Source: Flavobacteriales bacterium (GTDB taxonomy: Bacteria; Bacteroidota; Bacteroidia; Flavobacteriales_F; PHOS-HE28). Taken from it: DNA of 64,000 nucleotides. The notes beneath the pieces are model-generated. The model ran no database searches. It was not told the origin of the DNA and worked only from the letters and a program-made list of their open reading frames with translations. This document shows positions 44,795 to 53,279 of this stretch, piece by piece. Within the stretch, counting starts at the first letter, position 1. Every line of letters begins with the position of its first letter. A program made the position numbers and the translations under genes. Location: the NCBI GenBank assembly GCA_016704485.1, contig JADJAA010000001.1:558001-622000 (forward strand), given 5' to 3'.

Positions 44795-45484
44795 TTAGAG
44801 GTTGATCAGGGAGGGAATTGGTCGGCGCAAAGCGTCGACCAATAGCAGTAATGGGAGTATTTCTGTGGCGCAAAGGTAAATAATTATGTAACGGACAGGC
44901 ACGCCCTCACCTATTCCGATCCAAACACCGCGTAGCCAGCGGAAAAGCAACAGCAATACCGTGACCACACCACCAGCTACCAATAACTCATAACGCCATT
45001 CCGGACGGTAAGCAATGAGCACGGCCAATGGGAGCAGGACAAGACCGGCCAATATAAATACCAAAAGACCGGAATACAGATGCTCACCAAGACCATTGTC
45101 CACACGCATGATCATTGCTGCAATACGCAATACCAAACTCTGTATGAACACCACGGCAGCGATCAGAAACACCCAGACAAGATAACCAGGCGATCCAGGG
45201 ATATCCAGATAAATGAACACCTGCCATGCGAATAAGCCCATGACCAGCACCGAGCAGAAAAGTAGACCCAGCAAGGTCCTATCCTGTAGATCGATCTCCT
45301 CCCGTAACGTCTGTTTACCCAAACGCATCTGGAACAACGCCTGACCAAGCAACCGCCATTTCCGGGGTGAACTCACATTGGTGATCGCAATAATGATGAA
45401 CACCACGAGCAATACCAACGCCACCCACCAAGCACTCATAGGGTCAATGTAGCGCAGGTGATCGAGGGAATTCACAGGTTGCAT
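44795..45484 (-). CDS. DUF4271 membrane protein
   Basis: 229 residues, about six transmembrane helices, first gene of the hemD-rnpA-yidD-ctpA run. It matches the Bacteroidota-specific DUF4271 family: SAWWVALVLLVVFIIIAI near the start, then NVSSPRKWRLLGQALFQMRL, and FRWLRGVWIGIGEGVPVRY near the end. Function unknown; its position next to hemD is recurrent in the phylum as far as I recall. A TACTTTTG box just upstream suggests a near-leaderless transcript. Confidence 0.88.
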   Translation of the reverse strand: MQPVNSLDHLRYIDPMSAWWVALVLLVVFIIIAITNVSSPRKWRLLGQALFQMRLGKQTLREEIDLQDRTLLGLLFCSVLVMGLFAWQVFIYLDIPGSPGYLVWVFLIAAVVFIQSLVLRIAAMIMRVDNGLGEHLYSGLLVFILAGLVLLPLAVLIAYRPEWRYELLVAGGVVTVLLLLFRWLRGVWIGIGEGVPVRYIIIYLCATEILPLLLLVDALRRPIPSLINL

Positions 45485-45491
45485 TCAGGTA

Positions 45492-45499
45492 CAAAAGTA
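45492..45499 (-). promoter_or_regulatory. -7 box (TACTTTTG) of the DUF4271-hemD operon
   Basis: Exact TAnnTTTG match on the minus strand, 7 bp before the ATG at 45484, so the start site would fall at or next to the start codon. Confidence 0.5.
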
Positions 45500-45550
45500 G
45501 ATGCGTGATCAGGGCTATCACCTCTTAAATTTTACGCCACCTACGTTCTG

Positions 45551-45654
45551 CGACCCATTCTGGGCCGAAATTGACGCTGAGCATGGCCGAGATCTTATAT
45601 CTGCGACCCATTTCAGGGTCAAATAACGCAACTGTTTCGACCCAGCATGGGTCG
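45551..45654. repeat. three related palindromes upstream of the acyl-CoA dehydrogenase gene
   Basis: Three copies of a CGACCCA-type dyad: 45551-45567 (CGACCCA-TTC-TGGGCCG), 45605-45620 (GACCC-ATTTCA-GGGTC) and 45638-45654 (CGACCCA-GCA-TGGGTCG, perfect). Two of them share a longer TCTGCGACCCATT lead. The gap 45485-45857 contains no gene. The set may be operator sites for the downstream gene or decayed copies of a palindromic repeat. Confidence 0.65.
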
Positions 45655-45793
45655 TAGAAGTTAGAAAAGTAGAACACGATGCATGTCTTTCGATCTGCCG
45701 TACGGCAGTGTCGCAGGCGATGTATTCTCAATGAATGCTAACGTTTTTAAGAGGCGAAATGGATGCATGGCGCTCGCCGCCCACAGGGTGCGT

Positions 45794-45801
45794 AATTTTG
45801 C
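45794..45801 (+). promoter_or_regulatory. -7 box (TAATTTTG) of the acyl-CoA dehydrogenase gene
   Basis: Matches TAnnTTTG and lies 57 bp before ATG 45858, downstream of the palindrome cluster. Confidence 0.45.
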
Positions 45802-45857
45802 CCCTCTTGTCGCGAATATCCTATTCGGAAATAGGCAGGAAACCTTTAAAAGATACC

Positions 45858-47081
45858 ATGAGCACTGCCACAACTTCTTCAAAAGCCACCCCTAAAAGCG
45901 CAACCGACCTGTACCAAGCACACGATCATTACCTGGTCGATGAACTGCTTACGGAGGAGCACAAGCTGATCCGCGATACGGCGCGCAAGCACATCAGCAA
46001 GCACCTGAAGCCGATCATTGAGGAGGCGTTCGAGAAAGCCGAGTTCCATCCGGAGATCATCCCTGGACTGGCAGAGATCGGTGCATTCGGCCCGATGGTA
46101 CCTACCGAATACGGCGGTATGGGCCTGGATCAGATGAGCTACGGCCTGATCATGCAAGAGATCGAGCGTTGTGATAGCGGTCTGCGCAGTTTGTGCAGCG
46201 TGCAAGGCAGCTTGGTGATGTACCCGATCTGGAAATACGGCAGCGAGGAGCAGAAAATGAAGTGGCTTCCGCAACTGGCGGCAGGCACAAAGATCGGGTG
46301 CTTCGGACTTACCGAACCCGACCATGGCAGCAACCCTAGCGGCATGGTGACCACCTTTCAGGACAAGGGCGATCACTACCTGCTGAACGGTGCCAAGATG
46401 TGGATCAGCAACAGTCCGCTGGCCGATGTGGCCGTGGTCTGGGCAAAGGCAGAGAATACCGAAGGGCGCATCCATGGCTTGCTTGTTGAGCGCGGCATGG
46501 AAGGGTTCACCACACCAACGACGCATGGTAAGTTGAGCCTTCGCGCCAGCCCTACCGGTGAATTGGTATTCGATAATGTGAAAGTACCCAAAGCGAACCT
46601 GCTCCCGAATAAGAGCGGCCTGGGCGCACCACTGGGATGCTTGGATAGTGCCCGGTACGGCATTGCGTGGGGAACACTCGGCGTGGCCATGGAATGCTAT
46701 GACACCGCATTGCGCTACAGCCAACAACGGATCCAGTTCGGAAAGCCGATCGGTCAGTTCCAACTTACCCAGAAGAAATTGGCGGAGATGATCACCGAGA
46801 TCACCAAAGCGCAGTTGCTTACATGGCGCTTGGGTGTATTGCGGAATGAAGGTCGCGCTACCACCGCACAGATCAGCATGGCCAAACGCAATAACGTAAT
46901 GTTGGCACTGACCATCGCACGCGAAGCACGCCAGATCCTCGGCGGCATGGGCATTACCAACGAATACCCGATCATGCGCCACATGATGAATTTGGAAAGC
47001 GTGGTGACCTACGAGGGTACGCACGATATCCATTTGCTGATCACCGGCATGGAGGTTACGGGGTTGGCGGCTTTTAAGTAA
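45858..47081 (+). CDS. acyl-CoA dehydrogenase, glutaryl-CoA dehydrogenase-like
   Basis: 407 residues from ATG 45858 (MSTATTSSK); the longer frame from 45735 does not match family starts. A FAD-dependent flavoenzyme. IERCDSGLRSLCSVQGSLVM, GCFGLTEPDHGSNPSGM (FAD and substrate loop), MWISNSPLADVAVVWAK, and the catalytic-base region VVTYEGTHDIHLLITGMEVT follow the glutaryl-CoA dehydrogenase pattern (Glu in TYEGTHDIH). It would oxidise and decarboxylate glutaryl-CoA from lysine or tryptophan breakdown to crotonyl-CoA. Substrate assignment is by motif only. Confidence 0.9.
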   Translation: MSTATTSSKATPKSATDLYQAHDHYLVDELLTEEHKLIRDTARKHISKHLKPIIEEAFEKAEFHPEIIPGLAEIGAFGPMVPTEYGGMGLDQMSYGLIMQEIERCDSGLRSLCSVQGSLVMYPIWKYGSEEQKMKWLPQLAAGTKIGCFGLTEPDHGSNPSGMVTTFQDKGDHYLLNGAKMWISNSPLADVAVVWAKAENTEGRIHGLLVERGMEGFTTPTTHGKLSLRASPTGELVFDNVKVPKANLLPNKSGLGAPLGCLDSARYGIAWGTLGVAMECYDTALRYSQQRIQFGKPIGQFQLTQKKLAEMITEITKAQLLTWRLGVLRNEGRATTAQISMAKRNNVMLALTIAREARQILGGMGITNEYPIMRHMMNLESVVTYEGTHDIHLLITGMEVTGLAAFK

Positions 47082-47114
47082 GGGGGAATAGAACGCAGAT
47101 AGAGGCACTTACTG

Positions 47115-47176
47115 GACTGCGGGTCGAGCCCGCAGTGGCGGTTGGGGGGTAAGTCACTGCGGGCTCGACCGCAGTC
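47115..47176. repeat. inverted repeat of self-complementary units
   Basis: Arms 47115-47137 and 47155-47176 are near-perfect reverse complements. Each arm is itself a palindrome (ACTGCGGG-TCGA-GCCCGCAGT and its partner). The unit can form either one long cruciform or two short hairpins. It lies 34 bp after the acyl-CoA dehydrogenase stop, where it might also stop transcription. Confidence 0.7.
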
Positions 47177-47223
47177 TCGTCATCCGCCACACCGATCCGG
47201 CCCGCAATTGTATACTAAAAACG

Positions 47224-47249
47224 AAGCCCTCGCCAATTGGCGAGGGCTT
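47224..47249 (-). terminator. rho-independent terminator of the minus-strand gene 47273-47794
   Basis: Perfect palindrome AAGCCCTCGCC-AATT-GGCGAGGGCTT; on the minus strand it is followed by CGTTTTTAG. Located 24 bp after that gene's stop. It may work for both strands. Confidence 0.85.
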
Positions 47250-47272
47250 TCACGTTTCTTATTATGCTGTTC

Positions 47273-47794
47273 TTATTCTCCTACTAGAGCGGCCAAGGTC
47301 TCAACAGGAACCATCTTGCGGTCGTGCTTTACTTTCATTAGGCCTGAACCGTTCAGGAACGTGATGGTTCCTACAGGACCAGCGTACTCAAGACCGCGGT
47401 TGGTATCGGCGGCTTCAAGCACCACATCGAAATCCACTTTTTGGTTGGCTTTCTGAGCGTCTTTCGTGTTCAGTGCGTTGCGCGTATCAACGTCTACGGA
47501 CTTAGTGATGAAGCCGGGCTTGTAAAAGATCAACCGGGCTTTCACGTTCACAGGAACATGGAACTCGAAGCGACCGTTAGGCTGCACCTTGGCGAACATG
47601 CACTGGGAATCTCCCAACTCAACCGCGAGAACCACATCCTGTGCATCCAAGGTATCCATGTGCAACCATCCGGTCAGTACCAACTTATCCGTGGTGGTCT
47701 CGTTGCCGGGAGCAGCGAAGAGGCCTAGGCCGATCAGTGCGAAAAGACCGGTAATAAGGGCTGAGAGGAAGAGGTTGGAGGCTTGCTTGTTCAT
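47273..47794 (-). CDS. small exported protein of unknown function
   Basis: 173 residues from ATG 47794 (MNKQASNLF); upstream in-frame codons belong to the regulatory gap. An N-terminal hydrophobic segment (8-28) is a signal peptide or anchor. The mature part shows a beta-sandwich pattern (VLTGWLHMDTLDAQDVVLAV, NGRFEFHVPVNVKARLIFYK) that resembles carboxypeptidase-regulatory-like domains used in Bacteroidota envelope proteins. No catalytic residues seen. Confidence 0.7.
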   Translation of the reverse strand: MNKQASNLFLSALITGLFALIGLGLFAAPGNETTTDKLVLTGWLHMDTLDAQDVVLAVELGDSQCMFAKVQPNGRFEFHVPVNVKARLIFYKPGFITKSVDVDTRNALNTKDAQKANQKVDFDVVLEAADTNRGLEYAGPVGTITFLNGSGLMKVKHDRKMVPVETLAALVGE

Positions 47795-47907
47795 TGTGGG
47801 GAGTGTGTGTGACATTGACGATACAAATGTCCGGGCCCATGCCGCCGCCCACAATACCCACATGTGGGGAAACTTGCTTCAACCTAATAGAATGAAGGGG
47901 CAACCGA

Positions 47908-48561
47908 TCACACCCACCGGCGGTCCATCGCATACTTCACGATGCCTGCTGCACTGCGTACGTTCAGTTTCAGCATCAAGTGCTTGCGGTGCGTCTTTAC
48001 GGTATCCTCGCTGATGAAGAGTGCAGCCGCGATCTCGCCATTGGTCCGTTCCAAAGCGATCATCTTAATGACCTCCCGCTCACGAGCGGTAAGGCCTATA
48101 TACTCCCCATCCGGGTTCTTCTCCGTAAAGGAGTAGCCCTTCTCCTTGCTTTCCTTGGCGGCATCGCAGACGAATTGCTCGTTGTTCATCACGGCCCTTA
48201 TGGCCAACATCAGTTCCTCCTTGGTCCCATCCTTGGTCAAATAACCCAACGCACCTTCAATGAGCATACTATTGATGTACTCGACCTCAGTGAGCTGAGA
48301 ATGCGCAATTACCTTGATCCCGGGATGACTTTTCTTGATGGCACGCATGGTGTCGATGCCATCCAAGACCGGAAGCGAAACCTCCAGCAGAACAAGGTCT
48401 ACTTGGTTATTCTTGATGAACGAAAGGACGTCCTTTCCATTGTTGGCGAAACCGACCACTTGGAACTGAGGGAACTCAGCTAATCGTGCGCGAAGTCCAT
48501 CGGCTATAAGCTCCAACGGGTCTCCTACCAGGATGTGTACGGTCTTGTTTTCTGCGGACAT
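47908..48561 (-). CDS. NarL/LuxR-type response regulator with Glu at the phosphoacceptor site
   Basis: 217 residues. The receiver domain (7-125) keeps one N-terminal acidic residue (VGDP, Asp14), the Ser at the Thr/Ser switch (AHSQ) and Lys110 in GYLTKDG. The phosphoacceptor position reads VDLVLLEVSLPVLDG, so residue 60 is Glu (GAG), not Asp. The C-terminal LuxR helix-turn-helix (about 150-215) is normal: LTAREREVIKMIALERTNGE, ALFISEDTVKTHRKHLMLKL. A Glu can mimic phosphorylation, so the protein may be constitutively active or use another signal. No histidine kinase is adjacent. Confidence 0.9.
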   Translation of the reverse strand: MSAENKTVHILVGDPLELIADGLRARLAEFPQFQVVGFANNGKDVLSFIKNNQVDLVLLEVSLPVLDGIDTMRAIKKSHPGIKVIAHSQLTEVEYINSMLIEGALGYLTKDGTKEELMLAIRAVMNNEQFVCDAAKESKEKGYSFTEKNPDGEYIGLTAREREVIKMIALERTNGEIAAALFISEDTVKTHRKHLMLKLNVRSAAGIVKYAMDRRWV

Positions 48562-48738
48562 GGTCTGCCAAGTTCGTACTATCCGATGAAATAACCTCAG
48601 TTTTCGAAGATCTTTTTCTGTTCTAAAGGTTTCTTCGATCTGCCCTTATAGTGCAGCTATGGCAGAAGCTGCCGGGTACTCCACACCCAACTGTTCACCA
48701 TACCATGCGGTTCAACGCATCGCGAACGCACAAGAAAA

Positions 48739-48746
48739 TAGATTTG
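48739..48746 (+). promoter_or_regulatory. possible -7 box (TAGATTTG) of the MBOAT gene
   Basis: Exact TAnnTTTG match 94 bp upstream of ATG 48841, in the 280-bp gap after the response regulator gene. Nothing else stands out in the gap. Confidence 0.35.
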
Positions 48747-48840
48747 CGACAATACAGCGGCGTGCACCCAATTAACAGGGCCAAGCTGGCGTATCAACCC
48801 TGAAACCAAGGAATACCAAAAGCCGTAGAACGGCGACCCT

Positions 48841-50289
48841 ATGCTGTTCAATTCGATCGACTTCGCGCTCTTCCTGCCTATCGTCTTCCTCCTGTATTGG
48901 TGGGTAGGCGGTAACAGCCAGCGCCGCCGGAACGTGATCGTGTTGGTGGCCAGCTATGTTTTCTATGGGTGGTGGGATTGGCGCTTTCTGGGGTTGATCG
49001 CCTTCAGCACCTTGCTGGATTACAGCCTTGGTGTGGCCCTTGGCAATACCGATGATGAACGAAAGCGCAAGTACCTCCTCTGGACCAGCATAGCCATTAA
49101 CCTCGGCTTTCTAGGATTCTTCAAGTACTACAATTTCTTTGCTGACAGCTTCGCCGATGCATTCACCTTGTTCGGTTCGGAGTTCACCACATCCCGGTTG
49201 AACATCATTCTACCGGTCGGTATAAGCTTCTACACCTTCCAGACGTTGAGTTACACGATCGATGTGTACAAACGGCAATTGGAACCCTCGCGCCAACCGA
49301 TCGCCTTTGCTGCATATGTCAGCTTCTTCCCACAACTGGTTGCCGGGCCCATTGAGCGGGCCGTTAACCTCTTACCGCAATTCAGCACCTTGCGTAAGTT
49401 CGATAGATCCATGGCGTATGATGGGGTCCGCCAAATGCTCTGGGGGCTGTTCAAGAAAGTTGTTGTGGCCGATAATTGTGCGGAGATCGTGAATCCCATT
49501 TTCGCGGCCCACCATATGCATGATGGAAGCACCCTGTTCATGGCCGCGATCCTCTTCGCATTCCAGATCTATGGTGATTTCAGCGGGTATAGCGATATCG
49601 CCATCGGCAGTGCACGCCTTTTCGGTTTCGATCTGATGCGCAACTTCGCCTACCCTTACTTCAGTCGGGATATTGCGGAATTCTGGCGGCGGTGGCACAT
49701 CAGCCTTAGCACATGGTTCCGCGACTACGTGTACATTCCACTTGGCGGCAGCCGTTTGGGCAAAGCATTGAACGTGCGCAACGTGCTGATCATATTCGTG
49801 GTGAGCGGTTTCTGGCACGGTGCAAACTGGACATTCGTTTTCTGGGGCCTGATCAACGGGCTGCTCTTCTTACCACTCCTTCTGCTCGGCAAGAACCGCG
49901 CGATGACGAATACAGTCGCCGAGGGAAGAATGTTACCCACGGCACTTGAGCTTTGGCAGATGGTCTCCACGTTCGCCATTACGTGTTTCGCGTGGATCTT
50001 TTTCCGTGCCGCAAGCATGCAGCAAGCCTACGATGTGCTAGGCTCCATCGCTTCCCGCACCCTGTTCAACGCTCCGGCCATCGCGAGTAAACGCATGCTG
50101 GCGTTCGCTGTGTTGGGTATCATGGTCACACTTGCGTTGGAGTGGATCTCCAGGGAAAAACAGTATGGCCTACAGCTGGATCACGTGCGTTCAAGACCAG
50201 TTCGGTATGCCCTCTATTATGGCGTTATTGCAGTGATCATGCTCGGCGCTCCACTTTCCGGCGGTGAATTCATTTATTTCCAGTTCTAG
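48841..50289 (+). CDS. MBOAT family O-acyltransferase (AlgI/DltB-like)
   Basis: 482 residues with about ten membrane helices. Hallmarks are FYGWWDWRFLGLIAF, ILPVGISFYTFQTLSYTID, ISFFPQLVAGPI-type AAYVSFFPQLVAGPIERA, EFWRRWHISLSTWFRDYVY and the catalytic-His region VSGFWHGANWTFVFWG. MBOAT proteins hand acyl groups across the membrane to surface polymers. The next gene, 3 bp on, is an SGNH-like partner, as in alginate acetylation systems. Confidence 0.94.
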   Translation: MLFNSIDFALFLPIVFLLYWWVGGNSQRRRNVIVLVASYVFYGWWDWRFLGLIAFSTLLDYSLGVALGNTDDERKRKYLLWTSIAINLGFLGFFKYYNFFADSFADAFTLFGSEFTTSRLNIILPVGISFYTFQTLSYTIDVYKRQLEPSRQPIAFAAYVSFFPQLVAGPIERAVNLLPQFSTLRKFDRSMAYDGVRQMLWGLFKKVVVADNCAEIVNPIFAAHHMHDGSTLFMAAILFAFQIYGDFSGYSDIAIGSARLFGFDLMRNFAYPYFSRDIAEFWRRWHISLSTWFRDYVYIPLGGSRLGKALNVRNVLIIFVVSGFWHGANWTFVFWGLINGLLFLPLLLLGKNRAMTNTVAEGRMLPTALELWQMVSTFAITCFAWIFFRAASMQQAYDVLGSIASRTLFNAPAIASKRMLAFAVLGIMVTLALEWISREKQYGLQLDHVRSRPVRYALYYGVIAVIMLGAPLSGGEFIYFQF

Positions 50290-50292
50290 CGG

Positions 50293-51213
50293 ATGATCAT
50301 CTCCTTCATAGCACGCATTCTGAAGTTGGGCTCGTTCGCGCTGTTGATCCCAGTGCTGTACCTGATGATCCAGCACCGTTACGTTCCAGCGCCGCGCGTG
50401 ACGCCGAACATTGCCGTGAACGAAAAACTAGCGTTCGCCCGCAACACCGTTCCTGAAAAGTTGGATGTGCTCGCGGTCGGCTCCAGCATGACGCTGAACA
50501 ACTTGAATACCGAGGCCGTCCTTGATCACTATGGTAAGATCGCCTACCTCAATGCAGGGGCTTGGGGAACAGGTGCATCCGAAGTACGCTTGCTGGGTTC
50601 GATACTGGCCAAGAAGTACCATCCCAAAACCGTCATCGTCGCGACGAATATGATGGACTTCAAGAAAGAAGAGAACGTACTTGCGGAGGATAGTGCATCG
50701 ATCGCCTCCTACGTGAATGGCTCGCCTACCTGGTTCAGTTATTTGAGGCATTGGAACGCACCGTACTACTTGCGTCAATCGGAATCGAACAAACTGCGCT
50801 TCACGGATCCCGCCAATTACGAATACCTTGGTTTTGATGCCTGTGGCGGTGCAACATTGGTGGTACCTGCCGATCGAATTGATCATGGCCGTTTCAATGC
50901 AGGGCCACCCAAGAGCGAATTGATGGATGAGGAACGGTACTTGGCATTCACTGACTTTGCAAAGAACATGCGTGCAATGAACATTGATCTGGTGGTACTT
51001 GAAAGTGCTTACCGCGATGGCTTACGCACCAAAGAGAACGATGCCCAACAAGCGCAGCACGTTGAGCGTTTGCGCGCAATGCTGGTGCCGCTTGGCCATA
51101 CCCTCATTGATGCTAATGAACGGCATTGGCCAGACTCCCTTTATGTGGATGGCTCGCATTTCGGAAAAGCCGGAAGCAAGGAGTTCACCGCGTGGTGTTT
51201 GGGACGGTTGTAG
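50293..51213 (+). CDS. SGNH-hydrolase-like partner of the MBOAT protein
   Basis: 306 residues. N-terminal membrane anchor 8-26, then an extracytoplasmic domain. DVLAVGSSMTLNN (block I Ser), VIVATNMMDF, and the C-terminal VDGSHFGKAGSKEF (Asp-x-x-His pair) fit an SGNH/AlgJ-AlgX-like acyltransferase fold. It probably receives acyl groups from the MBOAT protein and places them on an exported glycan. The 3-bp spacing strongly suggests one operon. The polymer is unknown. Confidence 0.78.
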   Translation: MIISFIARILKLGSFALLIPVLYLMIQHRYVPAPRVTPNIAVNEKLAFARNTVPEKLDVLAVGSSMTLNNLNTEAVLDHYGKIAYLNAGAWGTGASEVRLLGSILAKKYHPKTVIVATNMMDFKKEENVLAEDSASIASYVNGSPTWFSYLRHWNAPYYLRQSESNKLRFTDPANYEYLGFDACGGATLVVPADRIDHGRFNAGPPKSELMDEERYLAFTDFAKNMRAMNIDLVVLESAYRDGLRTKENDAQQAQHVERLRAMLVPLGHTLIDANERHWPDSLYVDGSHFGKAGSKEFTAWCLGRL

Positions 51214-51319
51214 CTCCTGAACGGGCTGACCAGGCTTATAAAGTCGGGAGCTTATTTTTCACGAACAGCTATTTCCTATCTTTCGGTGTCTTACGCGGAA
51301 CGCACTTGATACTGACACA

Positions 51320-52225
51320 ATGAGAAAGCTACTTTCCCTCGCTACCTTCTTGTTTTTTGTTGCAGCACTGAATGCACAGAACTGGTGCCCGCCTGGAGCA
51401 GCGTGGATCTATGATACCGGTAATCCATGGGTCGATTCGAAGACGTACATTAAATACTTGGGTGACACGGTCATTGAGGGGTATGTATCGCAACGGTTTG
51501 ATATGACTGTTCTGACAACTGAGATAATGGGTAACGATACGCTCATCAACACACACCGACCAGAATTCTTTACGACCACGGACGGTGATGTGGTTTGGGA
51601 ATACAACGGAACGACTTGGGATACACTCTATTGGTTCAGCGCCCTCCCCGGTGATCGATGGACTCCTTTCTGGCCATACGGGCAAGACTGTCCCGATTCC
51701 TATTGGTTGGTGACGGACACCTCTACTACTGTTGTTGATGGATTTCCGTTACGCACGTTGAGCTTGATCGGAACCGATGGAGATTTCGAATTCAATTCAG
51801 GAGAAACGATCATGGAGCGGATCGGTGGAAATATTGGCGGAGAACACTTTCCCGGTCATGCGTCATGTTCTATTATTTACGAATGCTATTGTGACCGCAT
51901 CTGCTATTCAGATCAGGATATTGTTCCACCGAACGGCAGTTGCGCACTAACGCTGAACGTCCATGAAACGTTATTGCCCACTACCGACCTCACGGTAATG
52001 CCGCAACCGGCCAACACCCACGTGCAGATCTCTTCAACCAAAGCCAAGCCACTAAAGCAACTACTGGTTTATGATGCAAGTGGCAAGATCGTACTGAATG
52101 AAACCATCAGCAACGCTGATCGCTACATACTAGCGGTGGAGCAACTACCTGAGGGCTATTATGTGTTGCGTGCAACAGATGTAACAGGTGCGGTGAGCGC
52201 GGTTCCGTTGGTGATCGCACGGTAA
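51320..52225 (+). CDS. secreted protein with T9SS type A sorting domain
   Basis: 301 residues. Signal peptide of about 19 residues (FFVAALNAQ). The body (20-225) has recurring short strands and aromatics (GDTVIEGYVSQRF, NGTTWDTLYWFSALPGDRW), similar in style to the partial protein at the start of the window. A Cys-rich segment (Cys-Ser-Ile-Ile-Tyr-Glu-Cys-Tyr-Cys) precedes the sorting domain. The T9SS type A domain is VMPQPANTHVQISS, VYDASGKIVLNE, LPEGYYVLRA. No function known. Confidence 0.85.
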   Translation: MRKLLSLATFLFFVAALNAQNWCPPGAAWIYDTGNPWVDSKTYIKYLGDTVIEGYVSQRFDMTVLTTEIMGNDTLINTHRPEFFTTTDGDVVWEYNGTTWDTLYWFSALPGDRWTPFWPYGQDCPDSYWLVTDTSTTVVDGFPLRTLSLIGTDGDFEFNSGETIMERIGGNIGGEHFPGHASCSIIYECYCDRICYSDQDIVPPNGSCALTLNVHETLLPTTDLTVMPQPANTHVQISSTKAKPLKQLLVYDASGKIVLNETISNADRYILAVEQLPEGYYVLRATDVTGAVSAVPLVIAR

Positions 52226-52287
52226 GAACGTTCCGAGGTTCGTCGGGATGTTTCGTTCGTGAACCAATTGACGGCTCTGCGATCAAC

Positions 52288-52398
52288 TCACAAGATCACC
52301 AACGCGGCAATAATGAAGATCACGATGATGATCAGGTATTGCCAGATGTCCACAAAGTAGCGCGAGTAGGTATTCCAGAATTCTTTGAGTTCTTTCAT
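52288..52398 (-). CDS. possible 36-residue single-pass membrane peptide
   Basis: ATG 52398 opens a 36-codon frame: a charged/aromatic N-terminal half (KELKEFWNTYSRYF) followed by a pure hydrophobic helix (QYLIIIVIFIIAALVIL). Size and layout suit a small membrane protein. A longer frame from 52527 adds residues with no clear relation. No promoter or partner identified. Confidence 0.45.
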   Translation of the reverse strand: MKELKEFWNTYSRYFVDIWQYLIIIVIFIIAALVIL

Positions 52399-52628
52399 GG
52401 CTGTATTACGGAATCTAACGTAATACGATTTTCCGTATCCTTCGCCGAAGACTTTTCTCAATCCCCGTTCTACACGTTGCTCATGTGTGAACAAAACTAG
52501 GCGCAAGCTTGTTGAACAGAAGCGCACGATCTTTACTCCGCAATGTAAGTAGCGAATGAATACCGCGATACCTCTTTAATTGCCAATGACGGATCCCGTC
52601 TCTCACCGGACCAGTAAAAACCATAAAT

Positions 52629-53279
52629 ATGCGTAACACATTCATTCCACTTGTCGTATTTTCAGTTCTGTTCCTTTCGGGATGTACCATATCGAACCCC
52701 TTGAAATATTACAACAAGGCTTTAGCGAAACAACCTTTTGATGCTGTGATCGTTCCAGGAACACCCTTCTTGAACGGTAAATGGGATAGGATCACGCAAG
52801 GACGCATGTTGTGGGCGAAACACCTTTATGATAGCGGCGTTACCAAGAACATCATCTGTTCCGGATCTGATGTTTACAGTCCGTATAAAGAAGGGGAGAT
52901 CATGCGCTTGTACGCAGTGAAAATGGGCATTCCGGAAAGCCATGTCTTCGCAGAGACACAAGCGGAGCACAGCACTGAAAATGTGTTCTACGGTTACAAG
53001 TTGGCCCGCTCAAAAGGCTTCGAAAAGGTAGCCTTGGCTTCGGATATTTTCCAGACCAAACTGCTTAAACGGTTCGTGCGCAAAATGCACCGAAGACTTG
53101 ACGCGGAGATCACCGTGATCCCAATGTTGGAAGACACCATTGCTGCCATGGACCAAAGCACTCCGGCCATTGACCCAAGTTCTGCGTACGAGTCCGATTT
53201 CGTTTCGATCGTGGAACGTGAATCAAAATGGAAACGCTTCATGGGGACGTTGGGCAAGCACGTTGAGTGGAAGGAGTGA
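52629..53279 (+). CDS. YdcF/SanA-type DUF218 lipoprotein
   Basis: 216 residues. Signal peptide with lipobox LSGC (Cys19), so a lipid-anchored envelope protein. The DUF218 domain contains DAVIVPGTPFLNGKW, ICSGSDVYSPYKEGEIMRLYA, PESHVFAETQAEHSTENVFY and VALASDIFQTKLL. Family members (ElyC, SanA, YdcF) affect envelope integrity; the reaction is unknown. Alone on the plus strand. Confidence 0.85.
   Translation: MRNTFIPLVVFSVLFLSGCTISNPLKYYNKALAKQPFDAVIVPGTPFLNGKWDRITQGRMLWAKHLYDSGVTKNIICSGSDVYSPYKEGEIMRLYAVKMGIPESHVFAETQAEHSTENVFYGYKLARSKGFEKVALASDIFQTKLLKRFVRKMHRRLDAEITVIPMLEDTIAAMDQSTPAIDPSSAYESDFVSIVERESKWKRFMGTLGKHVEWKE

Noticed and set aside
45879..47108. 409-residue minus-strand open frame opposite the acyl-CoA dehydrogenase gene
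   Set aside because: It is the antisense shadow of a strongly supported gene; composition (His/Gln/Leu-rich) and lack of any motif match a frame artefact.
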